Shown one piece after another: positions 44,661 to 54,100 of a stretch of 64,000 bases of DNA. Under the pieces are notes generated by a model. It searched no databases, had not been told where the DNA came from, and saw only the letters and a list, made by a program, of their open reading frames with translations. Made by a program: the position numbers and the translations under genes. Numbering within the stretch: the first letter of the stretch is position 1; each line of letters opens with the position of its first letter. Origin of the DNA: Streptosporangium sp. NBC_01756 (GTDB lineage: Bacteria; Actinomycetota; Actinomycetes; Streptosporangiales; Streptosporangiaceae); NCBI RefSeq assembly GCF_035917975.1, contig NZ_CP109130.1, positions 7,316,001 through 7,380,000 of the forward strand. The letters run 5' to 3'.

Positions 44661-45824
44661 ATGCATGTACCGATAAGCCGTCGCAACCTCTTGGCCGTTG
44701 GCGCCGCGACAGCCGGAGGCATTCTCGCTGGCGGTGCCGTCTTTCTCAATCAGAACGAGGAGCCCTCCCAAGACGACAAGCTGCACGTTACTCCCACTTC
44801 GCTCCCGAAAGCGCCTATCGCCGCCCGGACCGGTCATTCTGCCACCTGGACAGGCAGCGAGTTGGCCGTGTGGGGCGGATGGAACGGCGACAAGGCTCGT
44901 CCCCATTATTTTACCGATGGTGCGCTGTACAGCTCGGCCACACGTTTGTGGCGGATGATGCCCGAGGTGTCGCTGCCCCCCAGCAGCGATCACCTGGCTG
45001 TATGGAGCGGCTCGGAGTTGCTCATCTGGGGCGGTGACGCGCGGGGACTGTTGCGTGATGGTGCTGCGTACAACCCTCAGAAGAATGTGTGGCGGGCCCT
45101 CCCAGATGCTCCATTGGAGCTGTCTGCGGCCGAGCCGCACGTTTACAGCCGTAGCATAATCTTCACCCCCGCTCGATACAGAATCCCACTTGGCAAACCC
45201 GCCGTTCCGCTACTGGTCTTCGACCGACAGAACAAGCGGTGGCGCGGCATCAAGGGCAGCGGGGTGCACGTCATTGACATAGTGGCTGACAGCACAGGGG
45301 TTGTTGCGCTCGCCTTCGACCCGTCCAGAAATGTTCTAATGACGCAACGACTGGACCGCGACCTGGCTCGCCTCGAACGGGCAACGAAGCTGCCACTGGG
45401 TTCAAGCGTGGATTCTGCTGGGCTACTGTGGAGTGGGACTGGGCTGATAGGGGTCTTCAGCGAAGGCAGCCAAAGCCGAATAGTCGAACTGGGCGACGGC
45501 ACCCGATGGCGCGAGGTGGGCCGGTTTTCTTCCCGCGTCTTCCGATCGAAAGCTGAGCTGCACGGGGATAGGCCACCGAACCGCATGTGGATGGCGAGTG
45601 GCCGCATTTGGTCGGCATCGTCGCACGGTGTCGCAGTCTACGACCTTCGCGCAGCTCGATTGCGGTCAGCGTCAAGGACGGTCGCGTTCGCGGGCGGCTG
45701 CCCTTCCGAGACGACGCCGGTGATTGCCGGAAACCAGTTGCTGATGTGGGGGGGACGCGGCTGCGACGGTTTCCTTGGCAAGGATGACGCGATGGGTGTG
45801 GCTGTGGAACTGCCGACGCGCTGA
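44661..45824 (+). CDS. Exported Kelch/beta-propeller-like protein
   Basis: 387 residues. The N-terminus SRRNLLAVGAATAGGIL has a Tat-type twin-arginine signal. The mature part has repeated blades with the Kelch-like G-x-x-W/W-G-G pattern: GSELAVWGGWNG, GSELLIWGGDARG, and GNQLLMWGGRGCDG near the end, six or so blades in all. It may bind sugars or proteins outside the cell; no catalytic residues are evident. ATG 44661 has GGAGGAAGGA upstream. Its codon use is less GC-biased than the housekeeping cluster. Confidence 0.78.
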   Translation: MHVPISRRNLLAVGAATAGGILAGGAVFLNQNEEPSQDDKLHVTPTSLPKAPIAARTGHSATWTGSELAVWGGWNGDKARPHYFTDGALYSSATRLWRMMPEVSLPPSSDHLAVWSGSELLIWGGDARGLLRDGAAYNPQKNVWRALPDAPLELSAAEPHVYSRSIIFTPARYRIPLGKPAVPLLVFDRQNKRWRGIKGSGVHVIDIVADSTGVVALAFDPSRNVLMTQRLDRDLARLERATKLPLGSSVDSAGLLWSGTGLIGVFSEGSQSRIVELGDGTRWREVGRFSSRVFRSKAELHGDRPPNRMWMASGRIWSASSHGVAVYDLRAARLRSASRTVAFAGGCPSETTPVIAGNQLLMWGGRGCDGFLGKDDAMGVAVELPTR

Positions 45825-45915
45825 TCACCTGGCTCAAGATCTCCGGTCGGAGGCATGAGCGCCGGGTGGCCCAGAGGCCATCGACAGGCGCGATGATCGG
45901 GGTGACAGCGGGTGG

Positions 45916-46212
45916 TCAACGGTCTGGCCGCTGTAGCCGTTGGATCTGGCGGCGCAGCTCTCGTTCACGGTTCGCGTGCTGCTGCTCGCGGTGGAGTTCG
46001 CGTTCTTCGGCGTCCTTCTCGTCCCAGTATGCTCGGGTCTCCTTGATGCGGTACAGGGTGACGCGGGACACCCAGATGATGACGACCGCAATGGTCAGAG
46101 GCGTGCCCACCTGACCGGTGAAGACCAGCGCGAAAATGGCGATGAAGCACATCCACGACGCGGTCTTTGCGGCGATTTCTATGGTGTCGATATGTTCTTC
46201 GAACAGGAACAT
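45916..46212 (-). CDS. Small two-helix membrane protein with coiled coil
   Basis: 98 residues: two membrane segments (about 15-33 and 38-52, TPLTIAVVIIWVSRVTLY), then a charged helical tail rich in Glu, Arg and Gln (AEERELHREQQHANRERELR) that probably forms a coiled coil. Unknown function. ATG 46212 has GAGG six bases upstream. Confidence 0.65.
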   Translation of the reverse strand: MFLFEEHIDTIEIAAKTASWMCFIAIFALVFTGQVGTPLTIAVVIIWVSRVTLYRIKETRAYWDEKDAEERELHREQQHANRERELRRQIQRLQRPDR

Positions 46213-46421
46213 CCGTTACCTCGGTGCTGTCAAAGGGAGTGGTCGTTCTGACCTGGATGGAATGACCGAAATATCAGACCTGTCCGCTCGCATGGCTATG
46301 CCTCGGGCGGCGGGAATGCGATACCGGTGGCGTTCGGGGCTTGTCGATGTAGACGATCTATACCTACTGTGGTATTAATTTTTCTCTTTCATCGCGGGGT
46401 CCTGGAGGGGACGGGGGTGGC

Positions 46422-46730
46422 GTGGCCGAGCCGATGGTGCCCAATCCCCGGCACGCGGAGCTGAAACGCCTCCTTGCGGAGGCCGAGGAACGGGCTCAGG
46501 AGGTACGGCAGGCCTACCAGCGGGCCTCCTCGGCGATGCGGTCGGGGAAGGTCTGGACGGGGCCGACGGCCGCCACCTGGACGACCGAGCTGGAAGACCG
46601 TCATCAGCGGCTGGGACGGCTCGCGCAGCGCGTGGTGGACGCGATCGAGGAGGAGCTGCGCCGTCATCCCGCCATGGTGACCGAGTCCCAGGCGAACGCC
46701 GCGCGCCGGGAGATGGCCGGGCGCACCTGA
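46422..46730 (+). CDS. WXG100-like small helical protein
   Basis: 102 residues with two long helices around KVWTGPTAATWTTELEDRHQ, a hairpin of the WXG100/ESX type (W-x-G near residue 45), and high Ala, Glu and Arg. It lies 28 bp before a large protein whose own N-terminus resembles a WXG hairpin, so the two are probably co-transcribed. GTG 46422 or ATG 46434 as start. No type VII secretion ATPase is in the window. Confidence 0.65.
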   Translation: MAEPMVPNPRHAELKRLLAEAEERAQEVRQAYQRASSAMRSGKVWTGPTAATWTTELEDRHQRLGRLAQRVVDAIEEELRRHPAMVTESQANAARREMAGRT

Positions 46731-46758
46731 CCGTCGTGACCGCGAAAGGGGACGTTCC

Positions 46759-48726
46759 ATGGCACCCACCGCCGAGTTCTGCGGCATCGATCCCGAGGAG
46801 ATGGGCCGGCTCGCCACTTCCCTGAGCGGCGCAGCCAACCGGCTGATCGCGTTCAGCAAGGAGTTCGAGGGGAAGCTCGGCCGGTACGGGGTCAGCACCT
46901 CCGCGCTGCGGGAGATCGCCGACATCGCCGACTGGGGCGGCACGCAGGTCTCCATGCTGCACGGCCGGATCGACCTGATCAACGCCCTGGGCCAGGGCGC
47001 CCCCGAGCTGGGCGGCGGAGGTGACGGGCCGTCGCTCGTCCGCCTCCCCGACGAGTTGGCGGGCTTCGAGGCCGCCCAAGGGTTGGCGACCATGTACGGC
47101 AAGGACGTCTTCGTCAACTTCGAGGGGGAGTTCCAGGCCGCGCTCGTCCACGAGCACGCCGACGAGGTCGCCAAACTGGCGGAGAACCCCCAGGCCGCCG
47201 CGGCCTTCTTCGCCCTGCTGCCCGCGAAGATCCGTGACAGCCTGGCAACCCGCATAGCGCGCACCGGCAGCAAGACCGCCAAGCAGGACCTGGCCGCCTT
47301 CAGCGCGGCCCTCGGCGCGGCGCTGCGTGCCCCCACCCTCGTCCCGGCGTTCGCCAAGGTCAGAAACGACCTGGTGAAGCCGGCCGACAAGGCCACCGCC
47401 TGGAACCGGCTCGCCCTGGTCAAGGGTGCGAACGCCCCCTCCGACGTCCGCAGTGCGGCGGCCCGTTCCCTGGCCCTGAACGACTTCGCCAAGGATCCCC
47501 GCCAGGACCGCCGTGCCGCCGGACCCAGCGAGACGGAGACGTACGGATACTCCTCCGACCTGGTCGCCATGGGGCTGGAGGTGCTCGCCGGGGACGGCGT
47601 GGCCGTACGGGACGCGTTCGCCAAGATGGGCGGTACGGACGTCAAGCTGAGCCAGGTCGACAAGATGAAGCAGTTCCTTGACTACGCCAAGGTGGTCGAC
47701 ACCGGCGACGCGGTCGCCGACGCCTTCGGCCGGGCCATGGAGGCGGGCACCGAGGCCACGACCGAGAAGGCCGGGCAGCACAGCCCGGCTGCTGCCGCCT
47801 TCGCGCTGGACGCGATCAGAGCGGCGGGTTCTTTCGGCAGCGACCTGCCGACGGCTGCCAAAGACTCCATGGGCGTGATCGCGAAGTCTTATGTGCATGA
47901 GTTGGTCTCTGGCGGGCGCTTTGACAAAGCCGCCGACCGTACCTCCGGCATGGAGATCCCCAAGCATTGGGAAGCCTTCCCCGGGGTGACCCCCGCGTTT
48001 TACCTCAGCCCTGGCGACACCTATGGGTTCATGAAAACCTTCGTTGGCGAGAAGAAGCCCTCCGACGAGTTTGATTCGACGGTGGCGCGGTTCCGCCACG
48101 ACACTTTGCTGGCTGCTGCACGCCTGGACGCGCAAGGAAAAACCGACCATTTCCGCGATACATCAATGATGTTCGGTGATTTCGGCAGCGTAGGGTTCAA
48201 AGCAGCGAAAGATGTGATCGGCGAGGAAGATGCCGTCGCTGACCTGGCCCGCGATTTCACCAAGAACACCGCCGGTTTCCTCCTCGGTGGGGCTCCCATC
48301 GTGGGACAGTTCGCCGAACTCGGATGGGATATCACCCAGGCATACATCGTCAGTTCTGTCTCGGACAAGTGGGCTGACAGTTTTGAGACGCAGGTTGAGG
48401 CGGCCACCGAGAAAAGGTCTGATCTCGCCAAGCGCCTGAAATACGAAATGGCATCTCTTCTCCACAGTGGCGGTTACCCTGCGAGTGAACCCCCTAAGGA
48501 GCTTGTCAGCACAGCCACCGGGGCACTAAAGACATATGACGAACTCGTGGCCGAAGCCAAGCGGGAGGCCACCGATGGTAAGAAATGGGAACAGGTACTT
48601 CAAGGGAAATTGAGTGTTTATGAGGACTGGATGGATGAAAACGAAAATATCGATAAAAAGATCGAGCATTCCTCGCGATTTCAGACCAGCGACTTGGCTG
48701 AAAATCTACTGAAGCCTTCGAGCTGA
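46759..48726 (+). CDS. Large helical protein, candidate type VII (ESX) substrate
   Basis: 655 residues. The first 80 resemble a WXG-type helical hairpin (IDPEEMGRLATSLSGAANRL, then DWGGTQVSMLHGRIDL). The middle is alpha-helical; to memory it resembles actinomycete proteins filed as DUF6571, which I cannot confirm. The last 270 residues include a hydrophobic stretch (FLLGGAPIVGQFAELGWDIT) and a charged helical end. From about 47,880 to the stop the DNA is visibly lower in GC than the first two thirds, a mosaic pattern seen in polymorphic toxins. No toxin catalytic motif is recognised. ATG 46759 has aaagggga upstream. Confidence 0.65.
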   Translation: MAPTAEFCGIDPEEMGRLATSLSGAANRLIAFSKEFEGKLGRYGVSTSALREIADIADWGGTQVSMLHGRIDLINALGQGAPELGGGGDGPSLVRLPDELAGFEAAQGLATMYGKDVFVNFEGEFQAALVHEHADEVAKLAENPQAAAAFFALLPAKIRDSLATRIARTGSKTAKQDLAAFSAALGAALRAPTLVPAFAKVRNDLVKPADKATAWNRLALVKGANAPSDVRSAAARSLALNDFAKDPRQDRRAAGPSETETYGYSSDLVAMGLEVLAGDGVAVRDAFAKMGGTDVKLSQVDKMKQFLDYAKVVDTGDAVADAFGRAMEAGTEATTEKAGQHSPAAAAFALDAIRAAGSFGSDLPTAAKDSMGVIAKSYVHELVSGGRFDKAADRTSGMEIPKHWEAFPGVTPAFYLSPGDTYGFMKTFVGEKKPSDEFDSTVARFRHDTLLAAARLDAQGKTDHFRDTSMMFGDFGSVGFKAAKDVIGEEDAVADLARDFTKNTAGFLLGGAPIVGQFAELGWDITQAYIVSSVSDKWADSFETQVEAATEKRSDLAKRLKYEMASLLHSGGYPASEPPKELVSTATGALKTYDELVAEAKREATDGKKWEQVLQGKLSVYEDWMDENENIDKKIEHSSRFQTSDLAENLLKPSS

Positions 48727-48740
48727 CAGTGCTATTTCTT

Positions 48741-49214
48741 TCACTGTGAAAGGCAAGCGGTCTGCGCATGCAGCCGCCAGGTCGGCGCCTCGGGCGACAC
48801 ATACACGTTCACTGTGACCCCTATTTCCTTTCTGCCATAGATGAACCGTCCATCTGGGGCATCTACCTGACTGATGTCATACTCCACCCTGTACCCCATG
48901 ACCTGAGAGAGAGTGTTTTCCATAACCCTCTGAGCTTTGTCGAGACGGGAGTCCAGTGATTCGTCGGCACGTTCTTCGTCAGCTGTTGCCCGCAACACTC
49001 GCTTAACCTTATTCCCCCCGCATGGAAGATCCTTATCCGGACGCTGCACGATACGCAGATTCATAAGCGGATTCTTGAAGACGTCGTCGGTCTCCAAGCG
49101 CTGCGTGTCCTTCTGCAGCTCCGCCGCTGCATCCTTCAGGGAAGGCTCGGAAGTGCATCCCGATGCCGTCATCACCAGCGCCAAACCGACGGTAAGTAAC
49201 CGGGCGAAACGCAT
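48741..49214 (-). CDS. Small lipoprotein, convergent to the 655-residue protein
   Basis: 157 residues with lipobox MTASGC (Cys 20) and a soluble domain of about 135 residues containing DVFKNPLMNLRIVQRPDKDL and, at the end, VNVYVSPEAPTWRLHAQTA. No family recognised. ATG 49214 has GGAGG six bases upstream. The low-GC patch continues through it. It could be an immunity-like partner, but its convergent orientation (14-bp gap) is not the usual toxin-immunity layout. Confidence 0.7.
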   Translation of the reverse strand: MRFARLLTVGLALVMTASGCTSEPSLKDAAAELQKDTQRLETDDVFKNPLMNLRIVQRPDKDLPCGGNKVKRVLRATADEERADESLDSRLDKAQRVMENTLSQVMGYRVEYDISQVDAPDGRFIYGRKEIGVTVNVYVSPEAPTWRLHAQTACLSQ

Positions 49215-49715
49215 TCAGGACCTCCGGGGGACGGCTGATGCCGGGACGTACTCAATCCTTACCCACTTGGGCCGTCTTCGCCACACCCTTCCCATATCCG
49301 TTTGTGAGTGAGAGTCGTCTTCGCGCTCATCGGCAGAGTCCGACCTCCGCTCCCGGTTGTGGCAGAGGGATGTTCTCGTGGACTGGAGCCGTGATCCGGC
49401 TGGGCCGGCGACTCGCCGCTGTCACCTTTTCTCCTTCCGGATGCTTTTCGGTATTTGTCGCTTAGAGCGAAATGATGCTATCGCATTCATGTGGGGTCTG
49501 ATCCGCATCCAGTCATGAAGGTGACGGACTGCTTCCTTTATTGGGCTGTCGTGGAAAGGATTTCTGTGCCTAGAATTCCGTACTGGTAGTTGATCGGCTA
49601 CCGGATCGGCAATCCAGGCTAGAGCGGATGATGACAGTCGTTGGTCTACCCGCACGGGACCCGGTATTGCCGATTGGATAATAGGTCCGTTTTTTCTAAT
49701 TCGGGAGGAAATGTA
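49215..49715. other. 501-bp control region
   Basis: Between the divergent lipoprotein and XRE genes. The part from 49,430 to 49,715 is AT-rich (for example tttgtcgcttagagcgaaat) and probably holds the XRE promoter. No gene or clear repeat is seen. Confidence 0.5.
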
Positions 49716-50543
49716 ATGGAAACCGGGCCATCTCTCGACCCCGGCTCTCCCCGCGTACGGTTCGGCGCCGAGATGCGCCGCCTGCGGGAGGCGGCGGAGC
49801 TCTCGCAGACCGCCGTGGCCTCCCGTCTCGGCTGCACCCAAACCCAGGTGTGCCGCTTGGAGAAGGCCACCCGGACCCCGTCGAAATCTGACGCTGAGAG
49901 GCTGGACCGGCTTTTCAAGACGACCGACGGTGCCTCCTTCGTCCGGCTCTACCAGAGCATCGTCTCCCAGTCCCGGAGCCCGTTCTGGTTCCGGAGTTGG
50001 GCAGAGGAGATAGAACCCATCGCTCTCGTCCTCCGTTCCTGGGATCCCCTGCTGATGCCAGGCCTTCTACAGACGGAGTCCTACGCGCGCCATATCTTTA
50101 GCCAGGAACCTCAGATCACAACCGAGGAGGTGGAGGAGCGAGTCCAAACCCGTGTGCAGAGGCAAAGGATTCTCGACCGGGACAATCCCTTCGCGCTCCT
50201 CATGCTCATCGATACAGGCGTGCTGCGCCGTAGGGTCGGCGGAACCCAGGTAATGCATGAGCAGCTCGGTTACCTGCTGGAGATCGCTCGGAGACCGACT
50301 GTCTCTATTCAGATTGTCGACCCGGAATGTCTCATAGGGCTGATGGGCGCCTTCATGATCGCTGAGCTTCCAGACGGACAGCCGAACGCCATTCACGTGG
50401 ACTCCTCGGCTGAGGGATATGTCGCGACGGATCGCGATTCCGTGACTGCGATTTGGAAGCGCTATGAGGCGATCCGCCTCTGGGCCTATCCTGAACACAT
50501 GTCCCTCAAGATGATCGAGGATGTGAGGCAGGAATGGACCTGA
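49716..50543 (+). CDS. XRE-family regulator with DUF5753-type C-terminus
   Basis: 275 residues. The helix-turn-helix is SQTAVASRLGCTQTQVCRLE (about residues 30-49). The C-terminal sensor region carries WDPLLMPGLLQTESYARHIF and, late, AEGYVATDRDSVTAIWKRYE, the pattern of the large actinomycete family paired with DUF397 proteins (as in Streptomyces BldB/AbaA/WhiJ-like loci). ATG 49716 has GGGAGG seven bases upstream. Its end overlaps the DUF397 gene by 10 bp. Confidence 0.92.
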   Translation: METGPSLDPGSPRVRFGAEMRRLREAAELSQTAVASRLGCTQTQVCRLEKATRTPSKSDAERLDRLFKTTDGASFVRLYQSIVSQSRSPFWFRSWAEEIEPIALVLRSWDPLLMPGLLQTESYARHIFSQEPQITTEEVEERVQTRVQRQRILDRDNPFALLMLIDTGVLRRRVGGTQVMHEQLGYLLEIARRPTVSIQIVDPECLIGLMGAFMIAELPDGQPNAIHVDSSAEGYVATDRDSVTAIWKRYEAIRLWAYPEHMSLKMIEDVRQEWT

Positions 50544-50734
50544 GCGCTGCCGTATGGCGGAAGTCGTCGCTCTCCGGTGGAAACGGTGGCCAGTGCGTTG
50601 AGGTCGCTGCCAACCTGCCAGGCGTTGTTGCGGTCCGTGACAGCAAGGACCCCAACGGCCCCAAACTGCTCTTCACCCCTGCCGAATGGGGATCCTTCAT
50701 CGGCAGCATCAAGACCGGCCAGTTCGACCGCTGA
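50534..50734 (+). CDS. DUF397 protein
   Basis: 66 residues beginning SAAVWRKSSLSGGNGGQCVE, the DUF397 signature, with AVRDSKDPNGPKLLFTP and ending at the W-x-x-F strand (WGSFIGSIK). DUF397 proteins are the small partners of XRE/DUF5753 regulators in filamentous actinomycetes, probably antagonists of the regulator. The 10-bp overlap with the XRE gene implies coupled translation. Confidence 0.93.
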   Translation: MDLSAAVWRKSSLSGGNGGQCVEVAANLPGVVAVRDSKDPNGPKLLFTPAEWGSFIGSIKTGQFDR

Positions 50735-50740
50735 CCTGGC

Positions 50741-50784
50741 CCGGTCTGACCGGCCATCCTGGTCTGGATGGCCGGTCAGACCGG
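50741..50784 (+). terminator. Terminator after DUF397 gene
   Basis: A perfect 17-bp stem (50741-50757 with 50768-50784) and a 10-base loop start 6 bp after the stop. One of the strongest hairpins in the window. Confidence 0.85.
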
Positions 50785-51104
50785 GGACAGGAAAATGCCG
50801 GACCCTTCGCTGATATCGGCCGGTCGGAACAGAGCTTCGTCCGCGCGGGCAGCTTGTTCGGTCGTGCCAGGCTCGATGCCGGTGGCCCACGAGATGAGTT
50901 GATCGGCAGTGGCCGCCACTGGCTGTTGCCGTCCTCGTCACGGTGTGATGGCCGGTGCCCCGCTTTGGGGCAGGGCACCCCGGCGCACCCAGCGTTCACG
51001 AAACGGCTTGTCAGACGATTGTGCGGCCAGGTCTGAAGTCAAGCCGTCTCAACCAGCGTGGCTGGTCGTCCCCTCGGTCAACGGCCTCAAAAAGCTAGAG
51101 TTGA
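50785..51104. other. Gap between convergent units, no gene seen
   Basis: 320 bp between the DUF397 terminator and the end of the restriction-modification gene. A weak 6-bp stem (accagc/gctggt) lies at 51052-51066 and could end the latter. Otherwise featureless. Confidence 0.5.
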
Positions 51105-54100
51105 TCAGAGGAGTGTCGGTGCATCCTGAGAGTCAGCCGTGGGAGGTTTCCGTACGGCAGGTGCGATTGGGAAAACTCGACCCTGCTCCAAGTCGGTCAC
51201 GGTGATGAGCGGTCCGTCACAGATGCGATCGAGGAGATCGGCCTGGTCGGGCTCCAGCTCGACGCAAAAGGTGAGCACATGGAGGAGTTCGAGGAGTTCA
51301 GTGGTGAACTCCGCCGTCCACTTCTCGGTGTTGACATAGTCGAGCGGTGAGGATTTGCGGCCGGCCGGGTTCTTCTTACGGTAACCGAACCACTTCTTGA
51401 TGACCTTCATCCCGGACACCTCGTAGGCCCACACCTCGGGGCGGACCGGTGAGATCTGTCCGGCGCCGACGTGCAAAGTGGCTGTGGCCGGGTCGTAGGT
51501 GATGTCGTCCGGCATGTCATCGACCGTACCGGGGATGGCAACCTGAGCCTTGGCCCGTTGGGCGGCGGGGGGTTTGGGTGGCCCGGCCGGGCGGCCATCG
51601 GTGGCATCGACGAAGCGTTCACCGTAGGTGTGCAGCCACAGCACGCGCTTACCCAGTTGCACGGCTTGTGCCCACAGCTCAGGGTCGGCGGTGAGTGGCA
51701 CCCTCACTCCAGGAGTGTGCAACTCCTCCGCGAAGCGGACGGTGTAGCCACTGTGGGCGGTCGCGGCGGCGAGGTAAGCCAGCAGGTCGGCGGCGGTGAC
51801 GGACTGGCCGAGTCGCTCGGTGAGCAGGCGGAGCAGGCCGGGGGCAAGATTGGCCGCTCCGGCGGCACGGTCCCGGTAGAGCGGCAGCACCCGCCCGCCA
51901 CGCCCGTTGAAATGATGCATATCAGGCACGAACGCGGTGAAGACCAGACCAGGGCCCGTCTCGATGGGGTGGGCGTGCTGTTCGACGGCGAACACCTGCG
52001 AGTCACCCGCCACTTGCCAGAGTTCGGGGCGGGGACGTTCCTGAACTCGGGTGTCGGGGATGACCCATTGCCGGTCGAAGGATCGGTAGGCCACCCGCAC
52101 CGGGGGCGGGCACTGCCCTGCCTCGTCCTGGATCACTCCGTCATGATGGACGAAACCGGTGATGGGCTGAACGACGCTGTCGAGTTTCCGGGCATCGCTC
52201 TCCTTGAACAGGTTCGCCTTGTCATCGCGCGGGGCTTTGATCAGCCGCTCCCAACGGGTGCGAAGCACCCCTGGCGACGGGTCGTACACCCAGGTCCGGT
52301 TGGGTTTGACACCCGGCGCCTGCCAGGGCATCAGGTCACCCACGAGGGGATAACCGAGCCAGGCGTCTCCGCCGACGGGCTGGAGCCGGTCCTGCCAGCC
52401 GGTCGCGCAATCGATCCACGCCGTCTCGTCGAGAGTGACCTCGCCGAGCTGGGTGAACTTCTCGGTGCGACGGCCCGACACGCTGAGGTGATGGATCCGT
52501 GCGGGTGCTTCCCGGTTGCCTTCGCCGTACCGAGCGAAGATGCCGATACACAACGGCTGTTGCACACCGGGAAAGACCCGCGTCGACACATCAGGCTGGT
52601 GGCCCTCGGGAGACAGATCGATGATCCAGCCCTCGTCGGCGGTACGGCGGAGGTATTCGCGCATCCCGGCAAACCCGGGACCGGTGGTGTAGCCCGACGT
52701 GGTCACGAACGCGACGATGCCCGCGGGCTGCCCGGGATGGGCGTCGAAGACCTTCCAGGTGGCCCACCGCCAGAAATACACATAAAGGTTGGACAGCACG
52801 TATTCATACCGGCCGAGTCCGTCGGCCTTGAAGTCGAGGATCGGTGTGGTGTGCCCGGAGTTCTCGGCGCCCTGTTCGATCCACCCACCCATGCCTTTGG
52901 CACGCTCGCGGTAGGGCGGGTTGCCGATCACGACCTGGACTGGAGTCTCCCGCTTGAGCTTGTTGGCCTCCCGGCGGGAGCGCACGATCGGCTCATACAT
53001 CGACCCGAGGTCAAGCTGGGTGTGCTCAAACGGGTTGCCGAGGGTGTCGGCGACATAGAGTTTCTGATCTTTCTCAGCGATCTCGGCGCCATGCTCGGTC
53101 TTGAGCGCCTGGTTCAATCGCAGCTCGGCTACGGCGAACGGCCCGGCCTGCCGTTCCAGGCCGATCAGACGGCCGAACAGTTTTTTGAGCCGTCCGGGGA
53201 CCGCCCCCTTGCCCTCTTCCTCTTCCACGGTTCGGGCGACGCGGTTGACGATGTTGAGCAGGTATGTTCCGGTGCCCATCGCCGGGTCGACGACCATCAC
53301 ATCGTCGGTGGCGAAGCCGTATTCTCGCCCGAACCGGGTGCGCAGGATGTCCTCGGTGAAGCGGACCATGAACGAGACGACCTCGTTCGGCGTGTAGTAC
53401 GAGCCGCTCTGCTTGCGCAGGTCGGAGTCGTACACCTCCAGGAACCGCTCATACAAGTGGAGGTAGGAGTCAGCCGATCCGTCGCTGATCTTGTCCCAGT
53501 CGACGGCGCCGATGACCCGTTTGAGGGTCTCCACGACCACGCTGCGGCCTTCCACGGTGTCGTGGGTGAGGACAGCCAGTGCCTTACCCATCAAGGAATG
53601 GTTCTTGCCGAGTTGGGAGGCGATCTGGCCGAGCGTGCGGCCGTCGAAGGCGATGCCGTCGACGCGGGCCAGCAGCAGGGCGAAGGTGACCGTCTGGGCG
53701 TAGGAGTCGGCGAACTCCTCATGCGTCAGACCGGGAAACAGCAGCTTGCGCCAGTCGGCGGCGAGATCAGTGAAGACCTTCGTCTTCTCTTCACCGCGCC
53801 GTTCGCGGTCGATGGCCTCGATTACCTCGCTGCGCAGTAACTTGCACAGCCCAGCGATAGCCCGCACGAGTTGGAGGATGCTGCGTGGCGGTGTCGGGCT
53901 CCACAACAGGAAATCAGAGACAACTCGTACAAATTCCCCGTCGGCGGGTGTCAGCTTGGCGCCGACCTTGCGGATGTCACCGTCCAGGTGGGCGACCTGC
54001 CCGATCAGTTCGCCGTTGCGGTACAACGCCCACTGGCAGCCGTCGGTGTAGAGCACATTCGGCAGCAGTTGCAGTTTCTCCCACTGCTTCTTCTCATGCT

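Noticed and set aside
46759..48726. Definite polymorphic toxin call
   Set aside because: Layout and GC shift fit, but no nuclease, deaminase or other toxin motif was seen and no immunity gene follows in the usual orientation; kept only as a hypothesis.
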